64,000 nucleotides of DNA from Chryseobacterium sp. (GTDB taxonomy: Bacteria > Bacteroidota > Bacteroidia > Flavobacteriales > Weeksellaceae): contig JAITMC010000026.1 of assembly GCA_031277615.1 (NCBI GenBank), positions 1 to 64,000 on the forward strand, in the 5' to 3' direction. Each line of letters starts with the position of its first letter. Position 1 is the stretch's first letter. The position numbers were made by a program, and so were the translations under genes. Positions 46,238-57,541 of this stretch are shown one piece after another. The notes under the pieces are model-generated. The model was not told where the DNA came from, ran no database searches, and worked only from the letters and a program-made list of their open reading frames with translations.

Positions 46238-46384
46238 CTGCCGGCTTATATTAATTATAATATCAGTAGTACAGGCTAATTAAAAAAAATAGATACGATG
46301 ACAAATTATTCTTGGGGAATACTCTGTGATGGATTGGAGCCCATCAATCCTTTCTCGTCAGACTGGTCCATCAGTATCTTTTTG

Positions 46385-46392
46385 CAAATGTA
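46385..46392 (-). promoter_or_regulatory. Minus-strand -7 box facing away from cas9
   Basis: TACATTTG fits TAnnTTTG. It is divergent from the cas9 promoter 45 bases away and would drive the candidate long tracrRNA. A 21-codon frame follows it (46371-46306) but has no ribosome-binding site and is probably not a gene. Confidence 0.45.
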
Positions 46393-46436
46393 AAGAAAAG
46401 TATTTTAATAGCCGACAGGTTTAAAATATTTTTTAG

Positions 46437-46444
46437 TATTTTTG
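46437..46444 (+). promoter_or_regulatory. Candidate cas9 operon promoter -7 box
   Basis: TATTTTTG matches TAnnTTTG and would give a 5' leader of about 170 bases before cas9. The guide-like match at 46410-46421 lies immediately upstream, in the -33 region. The rest of the gap 46445-46619 is AT-rich without a recognisable element. Confidence 0.5.
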
Positions 46445-46619
46445 TATTTTTAAATATCAACTACTTGATATTGAGGTGGAAATATTTTGGTTTGATTTGA
46501 GAGAATAAAAACTTAATTTATTTAGTAATTGAGTTAAGATCGAGGATCTTATAAACTAGTACATTCATTATATAATGTCTTTAAATTAATAATTAGAGTA
46601 CAATAAAGATAAGTTAACT

Positions 46620-49600
46620 ATGATGGAAAATATATTAGGTCTGGATTTGGGAACGAATTCTATTGGATGGGCATTAATTCAACAGGATGCAGAAAATAGA
46701 AAAGGGGAAATTCTCGGAATGGGAAGCCGGATTATTCCGATGTCAAAAGATATTTTGGGCGAATTTGGAAAAGGTAATTCTATCTCCCAAACAGCTGAAA
46801 GAACAAATTACAGGAGCACAAGAAGATTAAGGGAGCGTTTTTTACTGCGGAGAGAAAGGCTTCATAGGGTATTAAATATCTTGAGCTTTTTACCGGAACA
46901 TTATGCTTCTCAGATTGATTTCGGAAAAAGATTGGGAAAATTTAAAGCAGAAAGTGAACCTAAATTAGTTTATAACGGTGACGGATTTATTTTCAAAAGT
47001 TCATTTGAGGAAATGTTGGGTAATTTTAAAGTATATCAGCCGCAACTTTTAGAAAATGAAAAGAAGATTCCTTATGACTGGACGATTTATTATCTCAGAA
47101 AAAAAGCACTTACTCAAAAGATTGAAAAAGAGGAATTGGCATGGATTCTTTTGAATTTTAATCAAAAAAGGGGTTATTACCAACTCAGGGGAGAAGAAGA
47201 GGAAGAGAATCTTAATAAGTTAGTAGAGTTTTATTCTCTTACAGTTGTAGATGTATTAGCCGATGAACCTCAAAAGGGGAAGTCGGATGTTTGGTATTCA
47301 CTGGTGCTGGAAAATGGATGGACCTACAGACGTTCAAGTAAAATTCCTTTATTTGACTGGAAAAATAAAACGAGAGATTTTATTGTAACTACGGATTTAA
47401 ATGATGACGGAAGTATTAAAAAGGATAAAGACGGAAATGAGAAAAGAAGTTTTCGTGCGCCGGGTGAAACTGACTGGACACTTGTAAAGAAGAAAACAGA
47501 AAAGGAGATCGATCAATCACATAAGACTGTCGGAACGTATATTTACGATACCTTACTTCAGAATCCCAGACAGAAAATTAAAGGAAAATTGATTCGTACA
47601 ATTGAAAGAAAATTCTATAAAGCTGAACTTAAACAAATTCTTGAAAAACAAAAAGAATTTCATCCGGAATTGCAAAATGGGGATTTGTATAATGATTGTG
47701 TAAGAGAATTATATAGGAGTAATGAAACTCATCAATTAATATTAGGAAAAAAAGATTTTATTCATCTGTTTCTAAATGATATTATTTTTTATCAACGGCC
47801 TTTAAGAAGTCAGAAATCTACTGTTTCCGATTGTACGTTAGAATTAAGAAAATATAGGGATGAAAAAGGAACTGATCAGATACAATATTTAAAAACGATT
47901 CCAAAATCAAATCCGTATTATCAGGAATTTCGTATTTGGCAATGGATGTCCGGTTTGAATATTTATAAAAAGGATGACGACAGAAATGTTACGAAAGAAT
48001 TTCTGAATGCGGTTTCAGATTATGAGGCTCTGTTTGAGTTTTTAAATACCAGAAAAGAAATTGATCAGAAATCATTATTGAAACATTTCAAAATAAGTGA
48101 GAAGACTCATCGCTGGAATTATGTGGAAGACAAAAAATATCCATCCAATGAAACTAGAACGATGATTTCAACAAGATTGGAAAAAGTTGAAAATTGTCCG
48201 TCCGGTTTTCTGACAAGGGAAAAAGAACAGCAAATATGGCATATTATCTATTCCGTGAACGATAAAACAGAATATGAGAAAGCATTGAAGTCATTTGCTA
48301 AAAAAAATAACCTGGATGAAAGCTCGTTTTTTGAAGTTTTTAAAAGGTTTCCTCCATTCAAAAGCGAATACGGATCATTCTCGGAAAAGGCTATAAAAAA
48401 ACTTTTGCCTTTAATGCGTCTGGGAAAATACTGGAGCTGGGAAAATATCGATAAAAAATCTCAGAAAAGCATTAAAAATATTGTTACTGGTGAATTTGAT
48501 GAAAATATAAAGGATAAAGTAAGAGAAAAGGCGTTATATCTTACACAGGAAAATCATTTTCAAGGGTTGCCTTTATGGTTAGCACAATATATTGTTTATG
48601 GTCGGCATTCAGAAGCTTCAGTTGCTGGTAAGTGGAATTCCGCACAGGAACTGGAGGGATTTTTAAAAGAATTTAAACAGCATTCCCTTCGTAATCCGAT
48701 TGTGGAACAAGTAGTAACAGAAACATTACGTGTAGTAAGGGACATCTGGCTGCAATATGGAAATGGTATAAAAGATTTTTTCAGCGAGATCCATATTGAG
48801 TTAGGACGGGAAATGAAAAATACGGCAGAAGATCGTAAAAAGTTAACAGGTATTGTTACAGAAAACGAAAATACCAATCTTCGGATTAAAGCATTATTAG
48901 CTGAAATGATGCATGATAATGAGGTGGAAAATGTGCGCCCTTTTTCACCTATGCAGCAGGAGATTTTGAAGATATATGAAGAAGGTGTATTGAATTCCGA
49001 TATTGAAATTGAAGATGAATATTTAAAGATCAGTAAAACAGCACAGCCGTCCTCATCGGATTTAAGGCGGTATAAGCTTTGGCTTGAACAAAAATACCGT
49101 TCACCTTATACCGGGGAAATTATTCCACTGAACAAATTATTTACAACAGAATATGAGATTGAGCATATCATTCCCCAAAGCCGTTATTTTGATGATAGTT
49201 TGAGTAATAAAGTGATCTGTGAATCGGCGGTCAATAAACTGAAAGATAATTACATTGGGCTTGGTTTTATAAAACAGTTTCACGGAACTACAGTAGAATG
49301 CGGATGGGGAAGAAGTGTAAGAATTTTTGAAGTAGAAGCTTATGAAGATTTTGTAAAAAAGCACTATGCTAAAAACCGTAGCAAAAAGACCAAACTTCTT
49401 CTGGAGGAAATTCCTGAAAAGATGATTGAACGCCAGCTGAATGATACAAGGTATATCAGTAAGTATATTTCCGGCGTACTTTCAAATATTGTCCGGGTAG
49501 AAGATGGAACTGATGAAGGGATAAACTCTAAAAATATTGTTCCTGGCAATGGGAAAATCACAAGTCAATTGAAGCAGGACTGGGGATTGAATGACATCTG

Positions 49601-50911
49601 GAATGAATTAATACTTCCCCGTTTTGAAAGAATGAATCAATTGACTCATTCAGATGCTTTTACTGTTTGGAATGAGAAGTACCAAAAGTTTTTACCAACA
49701 GTTCCTATAGAATTTTCAAAAGGCTTTTCCAAGAAAAGAATAGATCATCGCCATCATGCTCTGGATGCTTTGATCATTGCATGTGCAACCAAAGATCATG
49801 TTAATCTTCTCAATAACCAAACGGCAAAATCTGATATAAAAAGATATGACTTAAAAAGAAAATTGATGAAGTTTGAAAAAGTGATTTACAATGATCCTCG
49901 TACTGGTGAAAAAGTTGAACGCGAAGTCCCTAAACAATTTTTGAAGCCTTGGGAAAATTTTACTGTCGATGCAAAAAATAAGTTGGAAGTAATTATCGTG
50001 AGTTTTAAACAAAATTTACGGGTTATTAATAAGGCAACAAATCATTATGAAAAATGGATTGAAAAAGATGGAGTTAAAACAAAAGAATTGGTAAAACAGG
50101 AAGGGGTGAATTGGGCTATACGTAAACCAATGCATAAAGAAACGGTTTCCGGAAAAGTAGATTTACCCTGGATTAAAGTTCCTAAGGGGAAAATATTAAC
50201 TGCCACAAGAAAGAATCTTGATACTTCATTTGATTTGAAAACAATTAATTCAATTACAGATACCGGAATTCAGAAGATTTTAAAGAACTATTTAGAATAT
50301 AAAGGCGGTCCTGAATTAGCATTTTCCCCGGAAGGAATTGAGGATATGAATAAAAATATTGAAAAATTCAATGATAATAAGCCACATCAGCCCATTACTA
50401 AAGTCAGAATTTTTGAATTGGGAAGTAAATTCGCAGTAGGACAAACAGGAAATAAAAAAGATAAATATGTAGAGGCTGCTAAAGGTACAAACCTGTTTTT
50501 CATTGTTTATGTAGATGATAAGGGAAAAAGAAGCTACGAAAGCGTCCCGCTGAATGAAGTGATTGAAAGACAAAAACAAGGACTGGATTCTGTTTCATTT
50601 AAGAATAAAAAAGATTTTTTACTTTGTCCGAATGATTTAGTCTATGTTCCTTCAGGAGATGAACGTGAAAATATACATAATATTGATCTAAAGAATCTCA
50701 CAAAAGAAAAAACGGGAAATATTTATAAAGTAGTTAGTTTTTCAGGAAGTCAGATATTTTTTATCAGACAGGATGTTGCTACATCTATAGTTAACAAAGG
50801 GGAGTTTTCAACTCTAAATAAAATGGAGCGTGCAATTGACGGATTAATGATTAAAGAGAATTGTATTAAGTTGAAAATAGACCGTTTAGGAAATATATCA
50901 AAAGCAAAATA

Positions 50912-50912
<1 letters not shown>
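46620..50912 (+). CDS. cas9: CRISPR-associated endonuclease Cas9, type II-C (large Bacteroidota form)
   Basis: 1430 residues; ATG 46620 and the next codon ATG are both possible starts. Cas9 with crRNA and tracrRNA cuts DNA matching the spacer. RuvC-I is LGLDLGTNSIGWAL with D9. An arginine-rich bridge helix follows (RSTRRLRERFLLRRERLHR). RuvC-II is IHIELGREM with E727. HNH is YEIEHIIPQSRYFDDSLSNK with H849, and N863 and N872 align with the HNH Asn positions of SpCas9. RuvC-III is HRHHALDALIIACA with H1046 and D1049. All catalytic residues are present. Its stop overlaps the cas1 start by one base. No csn2 or cas4 is present, hence II-C. Confidence 0.98.
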
Positions 50913-52140
<1,228 letters not shown>

Positions 52141-52165
52141 TTTTTTAAATCCTAAATAAACAATA

Positions 52166-52188
52166 AATCCGTTGAGAATCAACGGATT
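52166..52188. terminator. Hairpin between cas2 and the array
   Basis: AATCCGTTGA GAA TCAACGGATT is a perfect 10-bp stem with a three-base loop. On the minus strand it is followed by TTATTGTTTATTT. It would stop leftward array transcripts and possibly the rightward cas transcript as well. It may also be part of the sequence used for spacer integration. Confidence 0.55.
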
Positions 52189-52198
52189 AAATTTTGAG

Positions 52199-54016
52199 GT
52201 TGTGACTAATCACGAAGATAATAAATTTTGAGAGCAATTCACAACAGAACGGAGTTGTGGGAAGCTTTGCGAACGTTGTGACTAATCACGAAGATAATAA
52301 ATTTTGAGAGCAATTCACAACACGGCACTCTCAATCTGGGAATTAATGTTTGTTGTGACTAATCACGAAGATAATAAATTTTGAGAGCAATTCACAACAA
52401 CAAGCCGAAATTATGAGAAAAGCGATAAGTTGTGACTAATCACGAAGATAATAAATTTTGAGAGCAATTCACAACACGTTTTGATAGTAGATAGAATTTT
52501 GAAAAGTTGTGACTAATCACGAAGATAATAAATTTTGAGAGCAATTCACAACTCCAATGCTCCAGCGTACAACCCGCCCTCCGTTGTGACTAATCACGAA
52601 GATAATAAATTTTGAGAGCAATTCACAACAAGTTGGTGACACAATCCCATCAAAAAAGAGTTGTGACTAATCACGAAGATAATAAATTTTGAGAGCAATT
52701 CACAACAAATAATATACAATGGAAAAAGCAATTTATGTTGTGACTAATCACGAAGATAATAAATTTTGAGAGCAATTCACAACAAACAAGGAGCGGAACC
52801 ATTGCCGCCCCTGGTTGTGACTAATCACGAAGATAATAAATTTTGAGAGCAATTCACAACTGAAATCTCGAATCATTTGAAGTTCATCCTGTTGTGACTA
52901 ATCACGAAGATAATAAATTTTGAGAGCAATTCACAACGCGGCCTTCGATCAAGATCCGGACTGGCCTGTTGTGACTAATCACGAAGATAATAAATTTTGA
53001 GAGCAATTCACAACTAGAAAATCATCTATACTTGTTTCTGCGACGTTGTGACTAATCACGAAGATAATAAATTTTGAGAGCAATTCACAACGCTTCCGTC
53101 AGCTGGTGTTGATGAACTAGAGTTGTGACTAATCACGAAGATAATAAATTTTGAGAGCAATTCACAACACCTGTTAGTAATGCGAATCCAAAAAATGAGT
53201 TGTGACTAATCACGAAGATAATAAATTTTGAGAGCAATTCACAACAGATTTTTACAAGGTGAAAATAAAAGAGAAGTTGTGACTAATCACGAAGATAATA
53301 AATTTTGAGAGCAATTCACAACAAAACAAAACTTTTTCCATTCAGAAATATGGTTGTGACTAATCACGAAGATAATAAATTTTGAGAGCAATTCACAACA
53401 TCAGACAAAGGAGGTAGCGTAGGTGTTCTGTTGTGACTAATCACGAAGATAATAAATTTTGAGAGCAATTCACAACCTATTCATGCTTTATTTAATCAAT
53501 AAGAATGTTGTGACTAATCACGAAGATAATAAATTTTGAGAGCAATTCACAACACAACTCGCCTTTTGGTAAGTGATTGTTTTGTTGTGACTAATCACGA
53601 AGATAATAAATTTTGAGAGCAATTCACAACAGTTCGGAACCGGGACCTATGTAGAAGTGGGTTGTGACTAATCACGAAGATAATAAATTTTGAGAGCAAT
53701 TCACAACCAATGTTGCAGCCTCGTACTCTTCTGGTGTGTTGTGACTAATCACGAAGATAATAAATTTTGAGAGCAATTCACAACCTCTATTACCATTGTA
53801 AGAAACATTAACACTGTTGTGACTAATCACGAAGATAATAAATTTTGAGAGCAATTCACAACTGATCCTCTTCTCTTGGCGATTTCCCAGTAGTTGTGAC
53901 TAATCACGAAGATAATAAATTTTGAGAGCAATTCACAACTGCGCAAGAAAACGTTTGCAGATCAGTCCTGCTGTGACTAATCACGAAAATAGTAAATTCC
54001 AAAAACAATTCACAAT
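52199..54016 (-). CRISPR. Type II-C CRISPR array, 24 repeats of 47 bp and 23 spacers
   Basis: 23 identical 47-bp repeats (plus strand GTTGTGACTAATCACGAAGA ... GAGAGCAATTCACAAC, first at 52199-52245, then at 52275, 52352 and every 77 bases) and one degenerate repeat at 53970-54016. Spacers are 30 bases except the first (29) and the 21st (31). The repeat ends are inverted (GTTGTGA / TCACAAC). The tracrRNA pairs with the minus-strand reading GTTGTGAATTGCTCTCAAAA, so crRNAs are made leftward. At repeat positions 26-33 in that sense lies TATCTTCG, one base off the -7 consensus, with TTG 21 bases before it. Confidence 0.98.
53970..54016 (-). repeat. Degenerate terminal CRISPR repeat
   Basis: Compared with the consensus it has nine changes, all transitions. 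In crRNA sense they fall at 1, 12, 14, 16, 17, 18, 25, 29 and 46, so the tracrRNA-pairing half is damaged. The 3' part (30-45) and the -7-like box (TATTTTCG) survive. The repeat lies at the transcription-upstream end, where only its 3' half would be used for the first crRNA. Confidence 0.9.
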
Positions 54017-54045
54017 AGGCACTCAAAACACCACTCGCCCGATTA

Positions 54046-54053
54046 CAAAAATA
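54046..54053 (-). promoter_or_regulatory. Candidate external promoter of the CRISPR array
   Basis: TATTTTTG on the minus strand fits TAnnTTTG and would start RNA about 25 bases before the degenerate repeat, reading into the array. No clear TTG at -33. Confidence 0.5.
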
Positions 54054-54080
54054 ATCATTTAAAAACAACCACGACTTCTC

Positions 54081-54107
54081 TAAAAAATACAGCCTCAAAT
54101 CCTGAGG
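54081..54107 (-). terminator. Terminator of the lipoprotein gene
   Basis: On the minus strand CCTCA GGATT TGAGG forms a 5-bp stem, followed after six bases by TTTTTT. It separates the gene at 54132 from the array. Weak stem. Confidence 0.5.
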
Positions 54108-54131
54108 TTGCATTGTATATGATGATAGATA

Positions 54132-54908
54132 TTATTGGATGGTTTCCCAGGTAAACGTATAGTTTTCGGTAAGGCCCGTGGTGTGTTGGTATTGGGCGGT
54201 GATGGGATAATGGTGATTGTCGTAGGTATATTGTGCGGTAAATCCGTTGAGGGCTCCATTGGAAACACTCTTATAAATTGAGGATTTGGTATTGTATACA
54301 TGCTGATAAACAAATGGGTCCAGCACAGTGTCCCAGGCTGGGGCATCGTCTTTGATCAGGGTATAAATATGGGTCTGGATGCCTGAAGCATTAAAGGTGT
54401 TGCTTGTGCTGCTTCCATAGGAGTCGGTATAGGTGATATCCTGGCTTGAGGTTGGATTTCCGGAGCCGTCGTACTGTTTAACCCCAATTAAGTTACTGTG
54501 GGCTTTTGTGGGGTCGTTAATATAATCTGTGGATTTAATTAAAGTTTCCTGGTTCAGGTTGTTGACAGAATAAATCTTTCTGTTGGAAATGTATTTTCCT
54601 TCATAGCTGTATTTTTCATATAAGGATAAAACTCCGGAGGTGTACTGGTATCTTCCGGTCTGTAAACCATTGGTATATTCAACCCGGGTGATATTGCTGA
54701 GCACTCCGTCTGAATACATGTGTACTTCGGCAATACCTTCTGTGCCATAGGTAAATTTATATAAAAGCTGGTTGTCCTTTTTTACTTCAGTAACCCTTTT
54801 CCGGGGAATTTCTTTTATGGGATCTGTGATGATGACAGGCTCATCAGCATCTGAACTACAGGAGATCAACAGACTGACGGATGCCGCCAGGAATAAGATT
54901 TTTTTCAT
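54132..54908 (-). CDS. Lipoprotein of unknown function with YD/RHS-like short repeats
   Basis: About 258 residues from ATG 54908, where a lipoprotein signal begins (MKKILFLAASVSLLISCSSD) with the lipid cysteine at residue 17; a longer reading adds 31 unlikely residues. The body has repeated short strands such as YKFTYGTEGIAEVHMYSDG, RVEYTNGLQTGRYQYTSG and QDITYTDSYGSS. These resemble the repeated antiparallel strands found in Bacteroidota surface lipoproteins. No catalytic motif. It is probably a cell-surface lipoprotein. It lies between the CRISPR array and the T9SS-substrate gene, on the same strand as the latter but behind a terminator. Confidence 0.7.
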   Translation of the reverse strand: MKKILFLAASVSLLISCSSDADEPVIITDPIKEIPRKRVTEVKKDNQLLYKFTYGTEGIAEVHMYSDGVLSNITRVEYTNGLQTGRYQYTSGVLSLYEKYSYEGKYISNRKIYSVNNLNQETLIKSTDYINDPTKAHSNLIGVKQYDGSGNPTSSQDITYTDSYGSSTSNTFNASGIQTHIYTLIKDDAPAWDTVLDPFVYQHVYNTKSSIYKSVSNGALNGFTAQYTYDNHHYPITAQYQHTTGLTENYTFTWETIQ

Positions 54909-54988
54909 GATTTTATTTTTTGCAAAGAAAATAATTTTCAATGAAATATAAATCAAATCAACCCGGTTCTGATAAAAATCATTAAAGC

Positions 54989-55021
54989 AAACAGCCTGCA
55001 TCCCTTAAATGCAGGCTGTTT
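54989..55021. terminator. Bidirectional terminator
   Basis: AAACAGCCTGCA and TGCAGGCTGTTT form a perfect 12-bp stem with a nine-base loop just after the stop of the T9SS-substrate gene. Confidence 0.85.
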
Positions 55022-55068
55022 GTTGAATTTAAGAAAGAATTTCTCTGGATAAAGCAGAAAACGGTTGA

Positions 55069-57063
55069 TTAGTCTCTGTTTTTTACCATCACCCAGCCAT
55101 TATACCGGATCTGGGTTTTATTTTTATCACTTTCAGTCCAGGAAATGGTGTACCAATAGGTTCCCGTGATTACTTTTTTGCCGTAGGCGGTACCGTCCCA
55201 GGAGAAATTTCTTAGTTTACCGGCTTCATGAAGCTTATTTCCATAGCGGTCATAAACTTCAAAGACCAGATTGTTTTTATACGCCAGAGCAGAATAGTCG
55301 ATAACATCATTGATGTGGTCTCCGTTAGGTGTAATAGCATTAATCAGGTTAGGAACCGTTACCTCAACGGCAACAGGAACGCAATCATAAAAATCTCTGA
55401 CATAAAAAATATGCTGTCCCCGTGTAAGTTTTGTGAAAATATTGGAATCCTGCCAGTTGGTGGTTCCGTCCACAGAGTACTGATAGGGCGGTTTTCCACC
55501 GGTTACATGAATAGTCGCAGTATGATCCGAAATATCGATGGATTGAATAACAGGCTGTGGGGAAGCGTAAACACGGACAGTCTGAGTAGTGAAACAGTTT
55601 CCCGTTTGAAGTCTCACCTGATAAATGCCAACACCAATATTACTGATAGACTGAGTCGTTGCTCCGGTACTCCATAAATAGCCGGCAAACCCCGGGCCGG
55701 CATCCAATGTGGTGGTATCCTCAATACAGATGAATTTATCCGTTAAGATCGCAGATTTTACAGGAGGAATAACTTCCAGCGTTATTTTCACAATGGCAAA
55801 GCATCCATTGGCATCAGTCACTCTTACATACACAACAGACCCATGGGCTGCAACATAGTCTGTAAAACTGATGATTTCATTGGTATCATTTCTGGCGTCA
55901 TTCAAAGTGGGATAATATTTTTTAGTCGTGCCGGTTTGTGAAGTGACATCCGCAGTGCTGAGATCGAAAGTGGCTGTAGAAGGAGCGGTTTCAATAAAGC
56001 ATGATCTGATGGTGGCATCCGATGCCCTTGGAGTAGAGCCTACAATAACCGTTGAAACTTCACTCACCGCATTACATTGGGAATTGAGTGCTGAACCTCT
56101 CGGCCCTACTTTAAATCTTAACTGATAGTTACCGGGTGGCAAACCTGCGGAATTAAAGGTATAATTGGGATTCGTGGTAGGCTGTCCCTGATCTTCCCAG
56201 GTGGTGGCACCATCTCTGCTCAGCTGCCATTGGTATTCTGCGGGACTGTATGAGCTTCCTGTAAGGGTTGCTGTAAAAGAAACGGAAGAACTTTGTCCCG
56301 GACATAAAGTGGTACCGGATGAAGGTACGGCTCTGATGGTAGCAGGAATACATGGGGAAACGGTAATATCATCAATAGCAAGGTCATTGCCGCATCCGTT
56401 ACCTATAGAATTATTCACGATCTGAAGCCTGACTGAAGAGCTGGAGGCATTATTAAAAACAATTGAATATTCTGCCCAAACCTGATTAATTGGGATGTTT
56501 CCGGTTGTTGTTGTGCCTAAAACATTGCCTGTCACCGTATCAACCGCACGAAGCGTTACATTGGGAAACTGATATCCGCCTGAACAGGTGCCTGGAGAAT
56601 TTACATTCAGAATCCAGATCGATAATTTTAAGGTGGTATTAGAACAAAGGTTGTCCATAACATATTCGAAAAATACGGTAGCGGCTGTGGATGGGGCATT
56701 AATCAGCATCAGTAATCCGTTCGGGTTTCCCGTATGGTCAGCAAGATTGAGAAAACCATTGCCGCCAACACTGGGAGTTTTCACCAGCCCTGAAAAGCCA
56801 TCAGATAGTCCGCCTCCACCAGGAGGTCCTGCAGTCCCTACAAAATTGGTTGATGTTGTAGCTCCAGGTGCATACGCTGCCAAAGGGCCATACCACCGGG
56901 CAGTATTATTTCCCTGTCCAAAAGTCTGGTTAACAATAGGAGGACCCCATCTCCCGGAACAGGTTGGTGGATTTTGAGAATACAATAAAGAATAAAAGAA
57001 AATAAAAAATACCAAAAAGAGAAACGTTTGATTTCTCTTATCGAATAGTAGTGTTCTTTTCAT
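55069..57063 (-). CDS. T9SS type B sorting domain-containing secreted protein
   Basis: 664 residues with a signal peptide (FLFLVFFIFFYSLLYSQ). After the signal comes a beta-sandwich (about 35-235) of the kind found in adhesins, with CSGRWGPPIVNQTFGQGNN. Ig/PKD-like domains follow (about 240-350 and 440-570). The C-terminal 85 residues (LINAITPNGDHINDVIDY, VFEVYDRYGNKLHEAGK, FSWDGTAYG, TGTYWYTISW) are the type B (CHU_C) sorting domain. This signal directs secretion by the type 9 system and attachment to the cell surface. It is likely an adhesin or surface structural protein. Monocistronic. Confidence 0.93.
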   Translation of the reverse strand: MKRTLLFDKRNQTFLFLVFFIFFYSLLYSQNPPTCSGRWGPPIVNQTFGQGNNTARWYGPLAAYAPGATTSTNFVGTAGPPGGGGLSDGFSGLVKTPSVGGNGFLNLADHTGNPNGLLMLINAPSTAATVFFEYVMDNLCSNTTLKLSIWILNVNSPGTCSGGYQFPNVTLRAVDTVTGNVLGTTTTGNIPINQVWAEYSIVFNNASSSSVRLQIVNNSIGNGCGNDLAIDDITVSPCIPATIRAVPSSGTTLCPGQSSSVSFTATLTGSSYSPAEYQWQLSRDGATTWEDQGQPTTNPNYTFNSAGLPPGNYQLRFKVGPRGSALNSQCNAVSEVSTVIVGSTPRASDATIRSCFIETAPSTATFDLSTADVTSQTGTTKKYYPTLNDARNDTNEIISFTDYVAAHGSVVYVRVTDANGCFAIVKITLEVIPPVKSAILTDKFICIEDTTTLDAGPGFAGYLWSTGATTQSISNIGVGIYQVRLQTGNCFTTQTVRVYASPQPVIQSIDISDHTATIHVTGGKPPYQYSVDGTTNWQDSNIFTKLTRGQHIFYVRDFYDCVPVAVEVTVPNLINAITPNGDHINDVIDYSALAYKNNLVFEVYDRYGNKLHEAGKLRNFSWDGTAYGKKVITGTYWYTISWTESDKNKTQIRYNGWVMVKNRD

Positions 57064-57541
57064 ATTACCGGGTGTTTTTTAGATAGTTGTGGATTTTTGT
57101 CAGTTTAAAAATGGATTACATAGTTGATATTTTTATCATTATTCTTAATTATACTTTAATTTATTAATGTAATTGAAAATATAAAATTTAAAATTTAATT
57201 ATTTTCTAAAATTTGTGTTTGTTTTTGGGTTTAATTTATTTTTTTTAGTATTGTTTTATAAAATTAACAATTATTTTGGAAAATATTTGTTTTATTTTTT
57301 ATGATTGATTCCAGTCTTGTTTTTATATATTGAAGGTGTGAGCCAAATCATGATTAAGCAGCAGGATTTCCTGAATGGGAAATGCTTTTCAGGGGGATTA
57401 ATGATGATGATAACCAATCTGCCTGTTTTGTTAAATATTTACCAACATTCCTTTTTTGATCAATTTTTTTATAAATTAACCCGGCGAATCTTCGTTAATC
57501 AATGCAGGTCGGCCCAATTAATAACCTTATTTAAAAAAAAC
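57064..57541. other. AT-rich intergenic region
   Basis: 478 bases, divergent between the T9SS-substrate gene and the GLPGLI gene. Very AT-rich at 57130-57300. Contains CGGCGAATCTTCG at 57482-57494, similar to GTCGAATCTTCGG at 62408-62420. A frame open from 57305 belongs to the next gene but has no believable start before 57542. Confidence 0.5.

Larger units (their letters stand above)
46019..46379 (-). ncRNA. Candidate long tracrRNA (natural single-guide-like transcript)
   Basis: A -7 box TACATTTG at 46392-46385 on the minus strand could start RNA near 46379. It would read through the orphan repeat-like segment (46237-46216) into the tracrRNA. The bases just before the repeat-like part end AGCCGGCAG. 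The sequence AGCCGACAGGTT at 46410-46421 (plus strand, beside the cas9 -7 box) matches this end plus the first three repeat bases at 11 of 12 positions. This is the architecture of S. pyogenes tracr-L, which guides Cas9 to its own promoter. A T8 run at about 46290-46283 could attenuate it. Hypothesis only. Confidence 0.4.

Noticed and set aside
46306..46371. 21-codon frame on the minus strand between tracrRNA and cas9
   Set aside because: It directly follows a -7 box but has no ribosome-binding site and lies in a block that looks like structured RNA; kept only as a note.
46340..46375. Hammerhead-ribozyme-like CTGACGAGAAA on the minus strand
   Set aside because: The core is not separated by a stem II and the third stem is not evident; chance resemblance.
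52141..52198. Second CRISPR leader promoter reading rightward from cas2
   Set aside because: TAAATTTTGAG here resembles the repeat interior rather than a promoter, and the tracrRNA requires leftward crRNAs.
52199..54016. Spacers targeting genes in this window
   Set aside because: No obvious match was noticed by eye. A proper search of the 23 spacers against the genome and phage databases was not possible here.
53672..54113. Two open frames of 60 and 69 codons inside the CRISPR array
   Set aside because: They consist of repeat and spacer sequence; the same peptide recurs with each repeat.
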